A stretch of DNA of 64,000 nt, taken from positions 2,547,440 to 2,611,439 of the forward strand of contig NZ_CP035493.1 of NCBI RefSeq assembly GCF_004135385.1, written 5' to 3'. This DNA is from Xylanimonas protaetiae (GTDB taxonomy: Bacteria; Actinomycetota; Actinomycetes; Actinomycetales; Cellulomonadaceae). Under the pieces are notes generated by a model. That model did not search any database. It had not been told where the DNA came from and worked only from the letters and a program-made list of their open reading frames with translations. The position numbers and the translations under genes are program-made. Shown here piece after piece: positions 45,148 through 54,313 of this stretch (position 1 is the stretch's first letter; each line of letters begins with the position of its first letter).

Positions 45148-46230
45148 CTAGACGGTCGTCGGCGCGCGGTCGTCGGCGTCGGCGTCGGTGGACGTGGCGT
45201 CGGTGGCGTCGGCGGGCGAGCCGTCCGCCGACGCGCCCTTGCCTGCCGCTCCTCGGCGGCGTCGCGCCACCACGATCCCGGCGGCGACGAGCACGAGGAG
45301 CACGAGGAGCGGGACCCCGGGCGTCGTCCAGCCGTGCGCGACGCCTGCGACGGCGTCGAGCGGCTGGACGGACCCGCCGGCGTCGGCGAGCAGCGGCGTG
45401 AGCGTGACGGACGCCGCCAACGGCCCGAGCGCCCGGACGCCGTGGACGGGCACGGTGACCTTCCAGGTCTCGCCGGGCAGCAGCTCGGGGGAGTCGTCGA
45501 CCTCCGCGGCGGCGACACGCGCGGCGCCGAACGGGCCGGCGACCGAGACCGCCGAGTGGGCGGCGAGCGCGGCGTCGCCCGAGTTGCGGATCGTGTAGGT
45601 GACCGTGGCGTCCTGCGCACCGATCCCGGCGGTGAGGGCCGGGGCGTGCACGTGCGCGTCCTCGACCGTCAGCCCGGGCCGCAGCGCCCCGCCGACGCGC
45701 ACGCGCACCTCGAGCGCGATCCGACGCTCGACGCGGGTGCCGTCCTGCGCGGTCTCCTCGCGCGAGGTCACGACGCCGCCGACGTGGTCGCCGGGCGTCG
45801 CGCCGGCCGGGACGCGGAGCGTGAAGGGAACGTCGGCGGACTGGCCCGGGGCGACGGTGACCGTCGTGCCTCCGGTGCTCAGCCAGGCGCCGACACCGGT
45901 CGCGTCCTCGCCGTCGGTGCGCAGGTCGAGGTGGCCGTCGGCCGTGGTGAAGGCGTCGGCGGCGTAGACGGCGAGCGTCATGGGGTCGGTGCCCGGGTTG
46001 TGCACCTCGAACCCGTCCGTGATTGCCTCCCCATGGTTCGCGGCGTACTCGAAGTGCTGGCGTCCCGAGCCGAAGTCGTTGTTCGCGGTGGTGACCGACC
46101 ACGGCGGGGTCTCGTCGTCGGCGGCGAGCGCCGGGGCGGCGGTGGCGACGAGTGCGGCGGTGGCGAGGAGCGCGGCGAGCCCGCGGCGGGCGTGCGCCCG
46201 CGCAGGCGCCGGGAAGGTCGTGGTGGACAT
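45148..46230 (-). CDS. DUF916-like secreted, membrane-anchored protein
   Basis: 360 residues. A signal peptide (about 1-40, RRGLAALLATAALVATAAPALAAD) is followed by a beta-rich domain resembling DUF916 (WxL-interacting type): FEVHNPGTDPMTLAVYAADAF, GAWLSTGG, VPFTLRVPAGATPGDHVGGVV. A second beta domain follows, then a transmembrane helix near residue 305 (VPLLVLLVLVAAGIVVARRR) and a cytosolic tail rich in Asp/Ala/Thr. Probably a surface protein that binds peptidoglycan or partners. ATG 46230 has GAGAG 9 bases upstream; ATG 46239 is an alternative. No WxL protein is seen nearby. Confidence 0.75.
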   Translation of the reverse strand: MSTTTFPAPARAHARRGLAALLATAALVATAAPALAADDETPPWSVTTANNDFGSGRQHFEYAANHGEAITDGFEVHNPGTDPMTLAVYAADAFTTADGHLDLRTDGEDATGVGAWLSTGGTTVTVAPGQSADVPFTLRVPAGATPGDHVGGVVTSREETAQDGTRVERRIALEVRVRVGGALRPGLTVEDAHVHAPALTAGIGAQDATVTYTIRNSGDAALAAHSAVSVAGPFGAARVAAAEVDDSPELLPGETWKVTVPVHGVRALGPLAASVTLTPLLADAGGSVQPLDAVAGVAHGWTTPGVPLLVLLVLVAAGIVVARRRRGAAGKGASADGSPADATDATSTDADADDRAPTTV

Positions 46231-46325
46231 GGTCGTCATCTCTCGGGTCGGTGCGGCGGGATGGGCGCCCGGCACGGCAGGCGGAGCGCTGACGCACCCC
46301 GCCCGCCGCGCCGGGAACGGCCGGG

Positions 46326-47897
46326 TCAGGACAGCGAGGTCACCGTGAACCGCGCGTCGCCCCAGCTGCCGAAGCCATGCTTGGTCGAGATCCAGCCGGA
46401 CGGGAACGGCCCACGGAAGTGGTGCTTGTCCCCGGGCTGCTTGATCGTCACCTGGTCGACGACGGAGCCGACCGGGCGGGCAGGGCTGGCGCCCGAGTCC
46501 GGGCCGCACCACGGCACCTTGCCGTTGACGACGGCCGAGTTCGGGTAGGCGCACGTGCCCGAGACGAGGTTCTGGACGACGAGCTTGTCGCCGTGCACCT
46601 CGACCTTGACGTACGTGCGCACGTGCTCCTGGTTCTCCACCGAGTTGGCCCAGTGGTTGTCAGGGTTGAGCGGGTCCGGCCCGTAGCTCGGGTCCGCCGT
46701 CGTGTCGGGGTCGGTCAGGTCGTAGTACTTCGACCCGGACGCCGAGTTGGCCGTCACATAGATGACGCCGCCGGGGCCCTGCGTGACCGAGGTCTGGCCG
46801 GGCTTCTCGTTCGCGTCCGCCTTCGCGCCGTTCTTGATGAGGTACGAGCGCGAGTAGCTGTGGTCGTGGCCCTGGAGCACGAGGTCGACGCCGAGGTTCG
46901 AGAACGCCGTCGGGAAGTCCTGGCGGCGCTGCTGGTTGTCCTTGTCGTTCGCGTGGTCCGCAGGCGAGTAGATCGAGTGGTGGTAGACGAGCACCGTGTA
47001 CTTCGCGTCGTCGCCGTGCTGGCCGATGACGTCGGTGACGTAGCCGATGTGGGCGGCGTCGGCACCGTTGGCGTAGGCGTTGCTGTTCAGGTCGATGAAC
47101 AGCACGTCCTTGTAGATGAACCAGTAGTCGCCGCCGGAGGTGGTGTCCGCGTTGCTCGCGTAGAACGCGCTCGAGCGGTCGGTGTTCGGCGTCCACAGGT
47201 GCTGCTCGTACGCCTTGCCGCCGACGTCGTGGTTGCCGATGGTGGCGACCCACGGGTAGGCGCGCAGCTGGTTCGGGGCCAGGAAGGCGTTCCACTGGTC
47301 CTCGTTGTTGGCGGTCTCGATCTGGTCGCCGCCCGAGACCAGCAGCTCCGACCTGGGGTTGGCCTTGAGCGCGACGTCGAGCGTGTCCGCCCAGCCCGCG
47401 CCGTCCTGAGCCACGTCGCCCGACGACCCGATCTGCGGGTCGCCGAAGAACAGGAAGTCGAAGTCGCCGCTGAACGTCCGGGTCGTGAACGACTGCACCG
47501 GCGACCACGAACCCTCGGCGCCGACGCGGTAGGAGTACGCCGTGTTCTGCTTCAGGCCGTAGATCGTGGCGTGGGCGTTGTAGCCGCCGTTGACCTTGTT
47601 GGCCGCGACGACAGCGGTGAAGGTGGCCGCGTCGTCGGGGAACGCGCCGCGGCGCAGCTTCGACGTCGGCACGACCTGGACGACCTGGGCCGCGAGGCTC
47701 GACGTGTACCAGCTCACGACGCGCTGCGACTCGCTGGCACCGACGCCGAGGATGACCCCGGTCGTCGTGACCGTGGCGTCCGCGGCGGCGGCGCCGGCGC
47801 CGGCGACCCCGCCGAGCACGAGCCCGGCAGCGGTGACTGCTGCGGCGGCGCACGTGGCGATGCGGCGCCGCAGTGAGAGATGGAGATTTCCGTGCAT
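46326..47897 (-). CDS. Secreted purple-acid-phosphatase-like metallophosphoesterase
   Basis: 523 residues with a signal peptide ending near AGAAAADA (about residue 40). An N-terminal fibronectin-like domain (VVSWYTSS, TIYGLKQNTAYSYRVG) is followed by the dinuclear metal phosphoesterase domain with FFGDPQIGSSGD, LLVSGGDQIE, TIGNHDVGG, LVYHHSIYSP and GHDHSYSRSY, the complete metal-ligand set. Likely scavenges phosphate outside the cell. ATG 47897 has GGAGGG 8 bases upstream. Same strand as the DUF916-like gene, 95 bases away. No Pho box was recognised. Confidence 0.88.
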   Translation of the reverse strand: MHGNLHLSLRRRIATCAAAAVTAAGLVLGGVAGAGAAAADATVTTTGVILGVGASESQRVVSWYTSSLAAQVVQVVPTSKLRRGAFPDDAATFTAVVAANKVNGGYNAHATIYGLKQNTAYSYRVGAEGSWSPVQSFTTRTFSGDFDFLFFGDPQIGSSGDVAQDGAGWADTLDVALKANPRSELLVSGGDQIETANNEDQWNAFLAPNQLRAYPWVATIGNHDVGGKAYEQHLWTPNTDRSSAFYASNADTTSGGDYWFIYKDVLFIDLNSNAYANGADAAHIGYVTDVIGQHGDDAKYTVLVYHHSIYSPADHANDKDNQQRRQDFPTAFSNLGVDLVLQGHDHSYSRSYLIKNGAKADANEKPGQTSVTQGPGGVIYVTANSASGSKYYDLTDPDTTADPSYGPDPLNPDNHWANSVENQEHVRTYVKVEVHGDKLVVQNLVSGTCAYPNSAVVNGKVPWCGPDSGASPARPVGSVVDQVTIKQPGDKHHFRGPFPSGWISTKHGFGSWGDARFTVTSLS

Positions 47898-48120
47898 CAG
47901 GAATCCCTCCGGGAAAGTGGCATGACCAGAGGAGACCCCCCGGCCGGTGCCAGGGTCTTGGTCTCCGGTGTCTTCCGGGTGAACCGTCCCTGAAGACTGG
48001 GTGGGTCCGGTGCGAACATTGCCTCCGTCACCGGTCCGTGCGTCATGAGGCGGCGGGAGGGGCCGGTGCGACGGTGTAGAAAGGTGCCGCCCGTCCCGCA
48101 CTCCGAAGGACCTGTGACCC

Positions 48121-48804
48121 GTGCGCCCCATCTCCCTCGTCCGTGTCCTGCCGGGCATCGTCGCGACCGTCGCGCTCGCCGCGGGCTGCGCGTCGCAGGC
48201 CGACTGGTCGGACCCTCACCCCGCGCCGACCGCCGTCGGGGCGCTGGCCCCGGGCTTTCACGACGCGGCGTCGCCGCCCGCGCCCGAGAGCACGATCGCG
48301 CCCGCCGCAGGCTCGTGGGACGACGTCCACCCGCCGCGCGGCTATCGCGTGCTGCTGGTCTCGGCCGCCGACGACACGCCGTCGAGGACGCTCGAGACGG
48401 CCGTCACCCGGTGGGCGTCCGCGGAGCACGTCGACCTGCGCACGATGCACGTGAGCGACCTCGGCGAGCACTCGCGCGCGCCGCTCGAGGCCGTCATGAC
48501 GGCGACCGAGCAGCACGCGGACCTGGTGGTGACCGTCGGAAACGTGCTCGTCACGCCGGTCGCGCTCGTGGCCGCCGACCACCTCGACCAGCAGTATCTC
48601 GTCGTCGGCGCGCAGCTGGACGAGCCGACGGGCAACGTCACGGCCGCCGTCTGGGACGGGGCCGGGTTCCGCGGCGACGGCCTGGACCCGTCGTCGAAGG
48701 ACGACCCGGCGTCCTTCACCTCGCAGCGCACGGCCGCCGCCCTGCGCGCCGGGGTCGCCAGCGTGCTGTCGGGGCTCCGGGGCATCGTCGTCTGGCTCCG
48801 GTAG
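48121..48804 (+). CDS. Lipoprotein of unknown function (BMP/PnrA-like)
   Basis: 227 residues. Signal peptide with a lipobox at VALAAGC (LAAG-C near residue 22), so a lipid-anchored protein processed by LspA. The mature part begins with a Pro/Ala-rich stretch and a Rossmann-like region (YRVLLVSAADDTPSRTLETAV, ATEQHADLVVTVGNVL, LDQQYLVVGAQLDEPTGN) weakly resembling substrate-binding proteins of the BMP/PnrA class. It is shorter than a normal periplasmic binding protein. Start GTG 48121 is in a poor RBS context (AGGA 10 bases away). Role unknown. Confidence 0.7.
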   Translation: MRPISLVRVLPGIVATVALAAGCASQADWSDPHPAPTAVGALAPGFHDAASPPAPESTIAPAAGSWDDVHPPRGYRVLLVSAADDTPSRTLETAVTRWASAEHVDLRTMHVSDLGEHSRAPLEAVMTATEQHADLVVTVGNVLVTPVALVAADHLDQQYLVVGAQLDEPTGNVTAAVWDGAGFRGDGLDPSSKDDPASFTSQRTAAALRAGVASVLSGLRGIVVWLR

Positions 48805-48886
48805 GGCGACGTTCTCCCGGCGGTCGCCCCGCGGACGCCCCGGGTTCACGTGCGTCGGGCACTGTCGGGGCGACCGAAGGAGCACG

Positions 48887-50338
48887 ATGACCACCCAGCC
48901 CGTCCGCACGCCGTCCGCCTCGCGCCGCCCCGCGCGGACCCTGCTCGCCCTGCTCGGGGCGGCGCTCGCGACGGCGGCCGCCGTCGTCGGGCCGTCCGCC
49001 CCCGCGACCGCGCACGGCTTCTCGTCCGTCGCCTACGTCGACGCGACCACGACACCCGACGGCGTCGTGCGTACCGCGATCGACCTCGAGTACGACCTGC
49101 TCGTGGTCTCGGCGGCCGACGCCCAGCACGACGACGCGCTGTTCGAGGACGGCGACGGGGCGTTCCAGGCGACCGACGACGCCACGGCCCTCGCCGCAGC
49201 GCTGCACCGCCACGCCGAGACCGTCGTCGCCTACGTGACGCGACGCTTCTCGGTCGAGACGCCGCAGGACGCGTGCACACCCGACCCTGCGGGCGACCTG
49301 ACCGTGCACTGGCGCGACGTGCCGTACGCGACGCTCACGCTGGACTGGACCTGCCCGGCCGGCTTCGCTGCGAACCGGCAGCTCGAGGAGGGCGCGCACG
49401 TCGTCCACGGCGGGCACGTCGTGCGCAGCGGGCTGTTCCCCGACGCCGAGGGTTACGTCACCGGGACCAAGACGATCGTCACCTATGACCTCGACGACCG
49501 GACGGGCAGCGCCGCGCTGGACGCGTCGCGGCCGGAGTTCTCCACCGAGCAGACCCTGCCCCAGCGGTTCGCGGAGTTCTTCTCGCTCGGGGCCTTGCAC
49601 CTGCTGACCGGGCTCGACCACATCCTGTTCCTGGTCGCCCTCATCGTCGGCTCGCGGCGGCTGCGCGACGTCGTGCTCGCCGCGACGTCGTTCACCGTGG
49701 CGCACTCGGTGACGTTCGTGCTCGCCGCGCTCGGCGCGGTGCACGTGTCGTCGGACTTCGTGGAGCCGACCATCGCGCTGTCCATCTCCGCCGTGGCGGC
49801 CTGGCACCTGTGGCGGACGTGGGCGCGCCGCCGCCCCGTGCAGGACTCTCTCGCCGCGCCCACGGGACCGCTCGGCCTGGACGGCGCGGACTGGTTGCGG
49901 TTGGCGGTCGTCTTCTGCTTCGGCCTGGTGCACGGCCTCGGCTTCGCCGGTGCCCTGGGCATCGACGCCGCCTGGTCCTGGTCGCTGCTGTGGTCGCTGC
50001 TCGTGTTCAACGTGGGGATCGAGGCGGTGCAGCTCGGCATCATCGCCGTCGTGTTCCCGCTGCTCGCACTCCTGGGCCGCCGCTCGCCGGTAGTGGGCAC
50101 GGTGGTCGGTGCGGTGGTCGCCGCCGCGGTGAGCGTGGTCGGGCTGGTGTGGTTCGGCGAGCGGGTCACGTGGACGACACCGTGGCCGCAGCTCGCCGGG
50201 GTGGCCGCCGCAGCCCTGCTCGCCGGGGGCGTCGTGCTCGTCAGGCGCCGCACGCGGGCCCGGGCCGGAGCGGCGGCGGACGTCGCGCCGGCGCGAGAGC
50301 TGCCCAAGCCGACCGTGGGTGCCGCGCCCCGTCCGTGA
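48887..50338 (+). CDS. HupE/UreJ-like membrane protein
   Basis: 483 residues. A signal peptide (about 1-42, ending ATAHG) is followed by an extracellular region of about 180 residues with two cysteines (DACTP, WTCPAG) and then about seven transmembrane helices. The HupE/UreJ-type motif is HLLTGLDHILFLVAL near residue 236, with TVAHSVTFVLAALG and LVHGLGFAGALG. Relatives are implicated in nickel/cobalt uptake, but no hydrogenase or urease genes are in the window, so the substrate is unknown. ATG 48887 has AAGGAG 5-8 bases upstream. Confidence 0.8.
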   Translation: MTTQPVRTPSASRRPARTLLALLGAALATAAAVVGPSAPATAHGFSSVAYVDATTTPDGVVRTAIDLEYDLLVVSAADAQHDDALFEDGDGAFQATDDATALAAALHRHAETVVAYVTRRFSVETPQDACTPDPAGDLTVHWRDVPYATLTLDWTCPAGFAANRQLEEGAHVVHGGHVVRSGLFPDAEGYVTGTKTIVTYDLDDRTGSAALDASRPEFSTEQTLPQRFAEFFSLGALHLLTGLDHILFLVALIVGSRRLRDVVLAATSFTVAHSVTFVLAALGAVHVSSDFVEPTIALSISAVAAWHLWRTWARRRPVQDSLAAPTGPLGLDGADWLRLAVVFCFGLVHGLGFAGALGIDAAWSWSLLWSLLVFNVGIEAVQLGIIAVVFPLLALLGRRSPVVGTVVGAVVAAAVSVVGLVWFGERVTWTTPWPQLAGVAAAALLAGGVVLVRRRTRARAGAAADVAPARELPKPTVGAAPRP

Positions 50339-50349
50339 CGGCCTCGGGT

Positions 50350-51224
50350 TCAGTCTGTCGCGATCGCGTCCCCCAGCCGGGCGACCGCGTCCGCGACCGT
50401 CGAGCCGAGCCAGATCCCGTCGTTGTGCCGCGCGCCCTCGACGACGACGTGCTCGAACAGGTTCCCGGCCGCCGCCACGGCGTCGCTCTGCGCGGCCGGG
50501 ACCACCTCGTCGGCCGAGCCCTGGATCACGGTCACCGGGACGTCGCTCGCGGCGACCTGCTCGGCGACGGGGAAGTGGTTCCGGTCCATGATGAAGCGGA
50601 CGAGCGGCGGGACGGGGATCAGCGTGGCGCCGACGTCGTGCAGCGAGGTGAAGGGCGAGCGCAGCACCAGGCCGCCCGGCGGCTGCTCGACGGCAAGCCC
50701 GGAGACGACACCGGTGCCGATGGACTCGCCGAGGTAGATGGTCTGGCCGGCGGGGAAGCCGCGCACCTCGAGCTCGCGCTGTCCGGCCAGCGCGTCCCGC
50801 AGCAGCCCGGCCTCGGACGGCGTCCCGGGGTTCTGCGCGTACCCGCGGTACCCCAGCATGAGCACCGCGAAGCCTCGTTCGGCGAGCTCGCGCGCCAGGG
50901 GTGCGCGGCCGGAGGCGTCGCCGCCGTTGCCGTGGGCGAGGAGGACGGCCTGATCGCGCGCGTCCGAACCCGGGTGTGGCGGCACGAACCACGAGGCGAG
51001 GTCGTACCCGTCGGACGTGGTCAGGGTGACGTCCTCGGCCCACGGCAGCACGCTCGCCGCCGGGGGAGGGCCGCCCGTCCCGGGTGGAAGGCGAGGGTGT
51101 GCTGCATCGCGCGGCCACAGAACGCGAGCCCGACGCCGCACAGCACCACCAGGCACGCGGCGATCAGGGCGCGCGAGAGCTTGCCTCGCCGTCTGTCGCC
51201 GGACCGTGTCGTGCTCCGTGCCAC
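50350..51224 (-). CDS. Membrane-anchored alpha/beta hydrolase, frameshifted by one missing base
   Basis: Two frames must be joined. The 5' part (GTG 51224) encodes a basic start, one transmembrane helix LIAACLVVLCGVGLAFC and AMQHTLAFHPG; the remainder gives TGGPPPAASVLPWAEDVTL, then the hydrolase core with oxyanion HGNGGDASGR, nucleophile elbow YLGESIGTGV (GESIG), Asp in QGSADEVVP and His in EGARHND. One base inserted at CCC/GGG near 51079-51084 restores about 291 residues. RBS GAGAGG 6 bases before GTG 51224. Substrate is unknown; the YqkD/BAAT-type family is likely. Confidence 0.8.
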
Positions 51225-51234
51225 CGTGTGCCTC

Positions 51235-53667
51235 TCATCGGATCCCCAGCACCCAGGGGAACACGCGTGCGGCACCACTCTTGCGCAGCAGGCGCGTTGC
51301 GACCGCGAGAGTCCAGCCGGTCTCGGTCCAGTCGTCGACCAGGAGCACCGAACGGCCCGGCAGGCCGCGTAGCGCGGGCTCGGAGAGCTGGAGCTCGAGC
51401 CGCTGGGCGACGCCCGCGAGGCGCATGGCCGAGTTGACGTCATGCCGCCCCGGCGCCTCGCTGCCGGCAGCCGGGCCGACCGCCCCGATCAGGGGGACGC
51501 CCAGGTACCGGGCGAGGCCGTCGGCCAGGTGGTACGTGAGCTGGGGCCGGGTGACCGACCGGACGGCGACGACGGCCTCGACCAGCAGCGGCGCCTGGCT
51601 CGCGTCATCGTCCGGGGCCGGGGCCGGAGGCGCCTCGGCCGGGAGCGTCTCGTCAGGGTCCGGGGCGCCGGGCTGCGCACGCAGCGCGGCCCAGTCGTCC
51701 AGCACCCGCGCGGCCGCCCGCCGCAGAGCCACGGGCAGCTCGCCGTCGGGCGCGCCGGGGGCCAGCAGGTCCCGGAGCGGTCCGGACCAGCCCAGGCCGT
51801 CGAGCCGGGCGATCGCCCGGCCGGGCTCGGCCACCTCGTCCGCACCGATCCTGCCCTTGAGGTCCAGGCCGAGCGCGGCCAGGCCCGACGGCCACAGCTT
51901 GCGCGGCTCCACCTCGACGCCGGGACGGTCCATCTCCTGCCGGGCCGCGGCGACGGCCTCGGCGTCGGGGGCCGCGGGCAGGTCGACGCCGCCGCAGCGG
52001 TCGCAGCGCCCGCACCGCCAGGCCGCGGCCTCCGCCCCGAGTCCCGGACCGGTCAGCTCCGGGTCGTCGAGCTGCCGCCGCAGGAACGCCATCCGGCACC
52101 CGGGCGTGCGGACGTACTCGACCATCGCCTGCTGCTCGGCCTCGCGCGTCGCGGTCACCCGTGCGTAGCGCTCCGCGTCGTACGACCACGGCCGTCCCGT
52201 GGCCGTCCACCCGCCCTGGACCCGGCGCACGGCGCCGTCGACGTCGAGCACCTTGAGCATCGTCTCCAGGCGTGACCGCTTGAGGTCCACGAGCGGCTCC
52301 AGGGCGGGCGTCGACAGCGGGCCGTCCGCCTGCTCCAGGGCGCGCAGCGTCGCCCGGACCTGCCCCTCGGCGGGGAAGGCCTGCGACCCGAACCAGTCCC
52401 AGATCGCGCGGTCCTCCTGCCCGGGCAGCAGCACGACGACCGCCGAGTCGACGCCACGCCCCGCGCGGCCGACCTGCTGGTAGTACGCGATGGGGGACGC
52501 GGGCGCGCCGAGGTGCACGACGAAGCCCAGGTCGGGCTTGTCGAAGCCCATGCCGAGCGCCGACGTCGCGACGAGCGCCTTGACGCGGTTCTCCTTGAGG
52601 TCGACCTCGAGGGCCTCGCGCTGCGTCGGGTCGGTGCGGCCCGTGTACGCCGCGACGGCGAGCCCCGCCGCCCGCAGCTGCTCAGCCACCTGCTCCGCCG
52701 CGGACACCGTGAGGCAGTAGACGATGCCCGAGCCGTCGACGTCCTGGAGCGTCTCGGCGAGCCACGCGACGCGCGTCGGCTGGTCGGGCAGCTCGAGCAC
52801 CGCCAGGTGCAGGGACGCGCGGTCCAGCGCCCCGCGCAGCACGAGCACGTCGGCGTCCGGCAGGCCCGAGGCGTGCACGGCGAGCTGCTCGGCGACGTCG
52901 CGTGTCACACGCTCGTTCGCCGTGGCCGTCGTCGCGAGCACGGGGATGCCCGCGGGCAGGTCGGCCAGCAGGGTGCGGATGCGGCGGTAGTCGGGCCGGA
53001 AGTCGTGGCCCCAGTCCGAGATGCAGTGCGCCTCGTCGATCACCACGAGGCCCGCGTCCGCGGCGAGCCGCGGCAGCACCTCGTCGCGGAACCCGGGGTT
53101 GTTGAGCCGCTCGGGGGAGCACAGCAGCACGTCGACCTCGCCCCGCGAGATCGCCGCGTGCACCTCGTCCCACTCGGTGACGTTGGCCGAGTTGATGGTC
53201 ACGGCCTTGATCCCGGCCCGCGCCGCCGCCGCGATCTGGTCGCGCATGAGCGCGAGCAGCGGCGAGATGATCACCGTGGGTCCGGCCCCGCGCGACCGCA
53301 GCAGCGACGTCGCCACGAAGTACACGGCCGACTTGCCCCACCCGGTGCGCTGCACCACGAGCGCCCGCCGCCGGAACGCGACCAGGGCCTCGATCGCCGT
53401 CCACTGGTCGTCGCGGAGGACGGCGTCGTCGCGCCCGACGAGCGCGCGCAGCGCCGTCTCGGCCTCGCCCCGCAGCGTCGAGCCGCCGTGCTCGCCGTCC
53501 GGCCCGACCGTGTCGATGAGCCCGCGGAGCATGGCCAGCGTCGCGCGCTTCGCCGGGTCGAGAGGGGCGGGGTCGAGGGAAGCACGGTCGAGGGAAGCAC
53601 GGTCGAGGGGAGCGCGGTCGAGCGGGGCCGGGTCGAGCCCGCCGGGCCCGGGGTGCGAGTCGGTCAC
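51235..53667 (-). CDS. RecQ-family DNA helicase fused to phosphoribosyltransferase-like domain
   Basis: 810 residues. Helicase motifs: VQRTGWGKSAVYF (Walker A, near residue 110), VVIDEAHCISDWGHDFRPDYRRI (DEAH), TTATANERV, QVGRAGRGVDSAVV (motif VI), and a RecQ zinc region with PGCRMAFLRRQLDDPE and CGRCDRCGG. The last 90 residues add a ComF-like phosphoribosyltransferase fold (VLLVDDWTETGWTLAVATRLL), usually absent from RecQ. The N-terminus has about six LD(R/P)A pentapeptides encoded by a 15-bp tandem repeat. GTG 53667 start. Domain call is strong; what the PRTase does on a helicase is unknown. Confidence 0.88.
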   Translation of the reverse strand: MTDSHPGPGGLDPAPLDRAPLDRASLDRASLDPAPLDPAKRATLAMLRGLIDTVGPDGEHGGSTLRGEAETALRALVGRDDAVLRDDQWTAIEALVAFRRRALVVQRTGWGKSAVYFVATSLLRSRGAGPTVIISPLLALMRDQIAAAARAGIKAVTINSANVTEWDEVHAAISRGEVDVLLCSPERLNNPGFRDEVLPRLAADAGLVVIDEAHCISDWGHDFRPDYRRIRTLLADLPAGIPVLATTATANERVTRDVAEQLAVHASGLPDADVLVLRGALDRASLHLAVLELPDQPTRVAWLAETLQDVDGSGIVYCLTVSAAEQVAEQLRAAGLAVAAYTGRTDPTQREALEVDLKENRVKALVATSALGMGFDKPDLGFVVHLGAPASPIAYYQQVGRAGRGVDSAVVVLLPGQEDRAIWDWFGSQAFPAEGQVRATLRALEQADGPLSTPALEPLVDLKRSRLETMLKVLDVDGAVRRVQGGWTATGRPWSYDAERYARVTATREAEQQAMVEYVRTPGCRMAFLRRQLDDPELTGPGLGAEAAAWRCGRCDRCGGVDLPAAPDAEAVAAARQEMDRPGVEVEPRKLWPSGLAALGLDLKGRIGADEVAEPGRAIARLDGLGWSGPLRDLLAPGAPDGELPVALRRAAARVLDDWAALRAQPGAPDPDETLPAEAPPAPAPDDDASQAPLLVEAVVAVRSVTRPQLTYHLADGLARYLGVPLIGAVGPAAGSEAPGRHDVNSAMRLAGVAQRLELQLSEPALRGLPGRSVLLVDDWTETGWTLAVATRLLRKSGAARVFPWVLGIR
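53555..53644 (-). repeat. 15-bp tandem repeat (six units) in the recQ 5' end
   Basis: Six contiguous 15-base units of the type GGTCGAGGGAAGCAC (starts at 53555, 53570, 53585, 53600, 53615, 53630). On the coding strand they encode LDRA(S/P) pentapeptides. The size suggests variable copy number between strains. Confidence 0.85.
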
Positions 53668-53775
53668 CCGGCGATCGTAGGCGCGGCCACCGACGCCGGG
53701 CCCCGGGGCCGCGCGGCCTGTGCGCGAGCGTGCCGTGCGTCGGACCGTGGACGGCGTCCGGGCCATGATGTGCCT

Positions 53776-54216
53776 ATGGACGACAGCGCAGCCCAGGGCC
53801 CCACCCGCCGTCAGGTCGTGCTCGGCGCGGGCGCCGGGCTCGCCGCCGCGTGCCTGCTCGCCGGGTGCGTCGAGGCGAAGCCCTCGCCGCAGGACGACGC
53901 GTCGGCCGTCGCCGCCCGCGGCCAGGGCACCAAGGTCGCGGCGCTCGCGGACGTCGCGGTGGGCGCGGCGACGACCGTCGACCTCGACGGCCACGCCCTC
54001 CTGCTGACCCGCCCCGCCGAGCGCGAGGTGCACCTGTTCAGCTCGATCTGCACGCACGCCGGCTGCCAGGTGGCCCCCGCCGACGGCGAGCTCGACTGCC
54101 CGTGCCACGGCTCGCGTTTCGCGCTCGCCGACGGGGCGGTGCTGGGCGGCCCGGCGGGGTCGCCGCTCGCCGAGATCGCCGTCGAGATCCAGGGCGACGA
54201 CGTCGTGCTCGCGTAG
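53776..54216 (+). CDS. Rieske [2Fe-2S] protein, TAT-exported lipoprotein
   Basis: 146 residues. Twin-arginine signal (TRRQVVLGAGAG) followed by a lipobox LLAGC near residue 33. The Rieske cluster ligands are complete: CTHAGC near residue 92 and CPCHGS near residue 110, with a loop of ordinary length. Electron-transfer partner is not in the window. The ATG follows CATGAT by 6 bases, a possible -10, so expression may be leaderless. Divergent from recQ and ahead of hisC. Confidence 0.9.
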   Translation: MDDSAAQGPTRRQVVLGAGAGLAAACLLAGCVEAKPSPQDDASAVAARGQGTKVAALADVAVGAATTVDLDGHALLLTRPAEREVHLFSSICTHAGCQVAPADGELDCPCHGSRFALADGAVLGGPAGSPLAEIAVEIQGDDVVLA

Positions 54217-54301
54217 CGTCGAGGCGCGGCCCCGGGCGACCGGCCGCCGTTCGTGGTCGTTCAGGGCGTGAAATGCGGTCCGACCCGTCCGCTCGCTTTC
54301 G

Positions 54302-54307
54302 TAGACT
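54302..54307 (+). promoter_or_regulatory. -10 element of hisC operon (leaderless)
   Basis: TAGACT ends 6 bases before GTG 54314. No RBS is seen. Confidence 0.65.
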
Positions 54308-54313
54308 GACCGC

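Noticed and set aside
42900-45620. 906-codon minus-strand frame ending in the S4 domain
   Set aside because: Only the last 74 residues resemble a protein; the rest is antisense to hisD and the P-loop NTPase gene.
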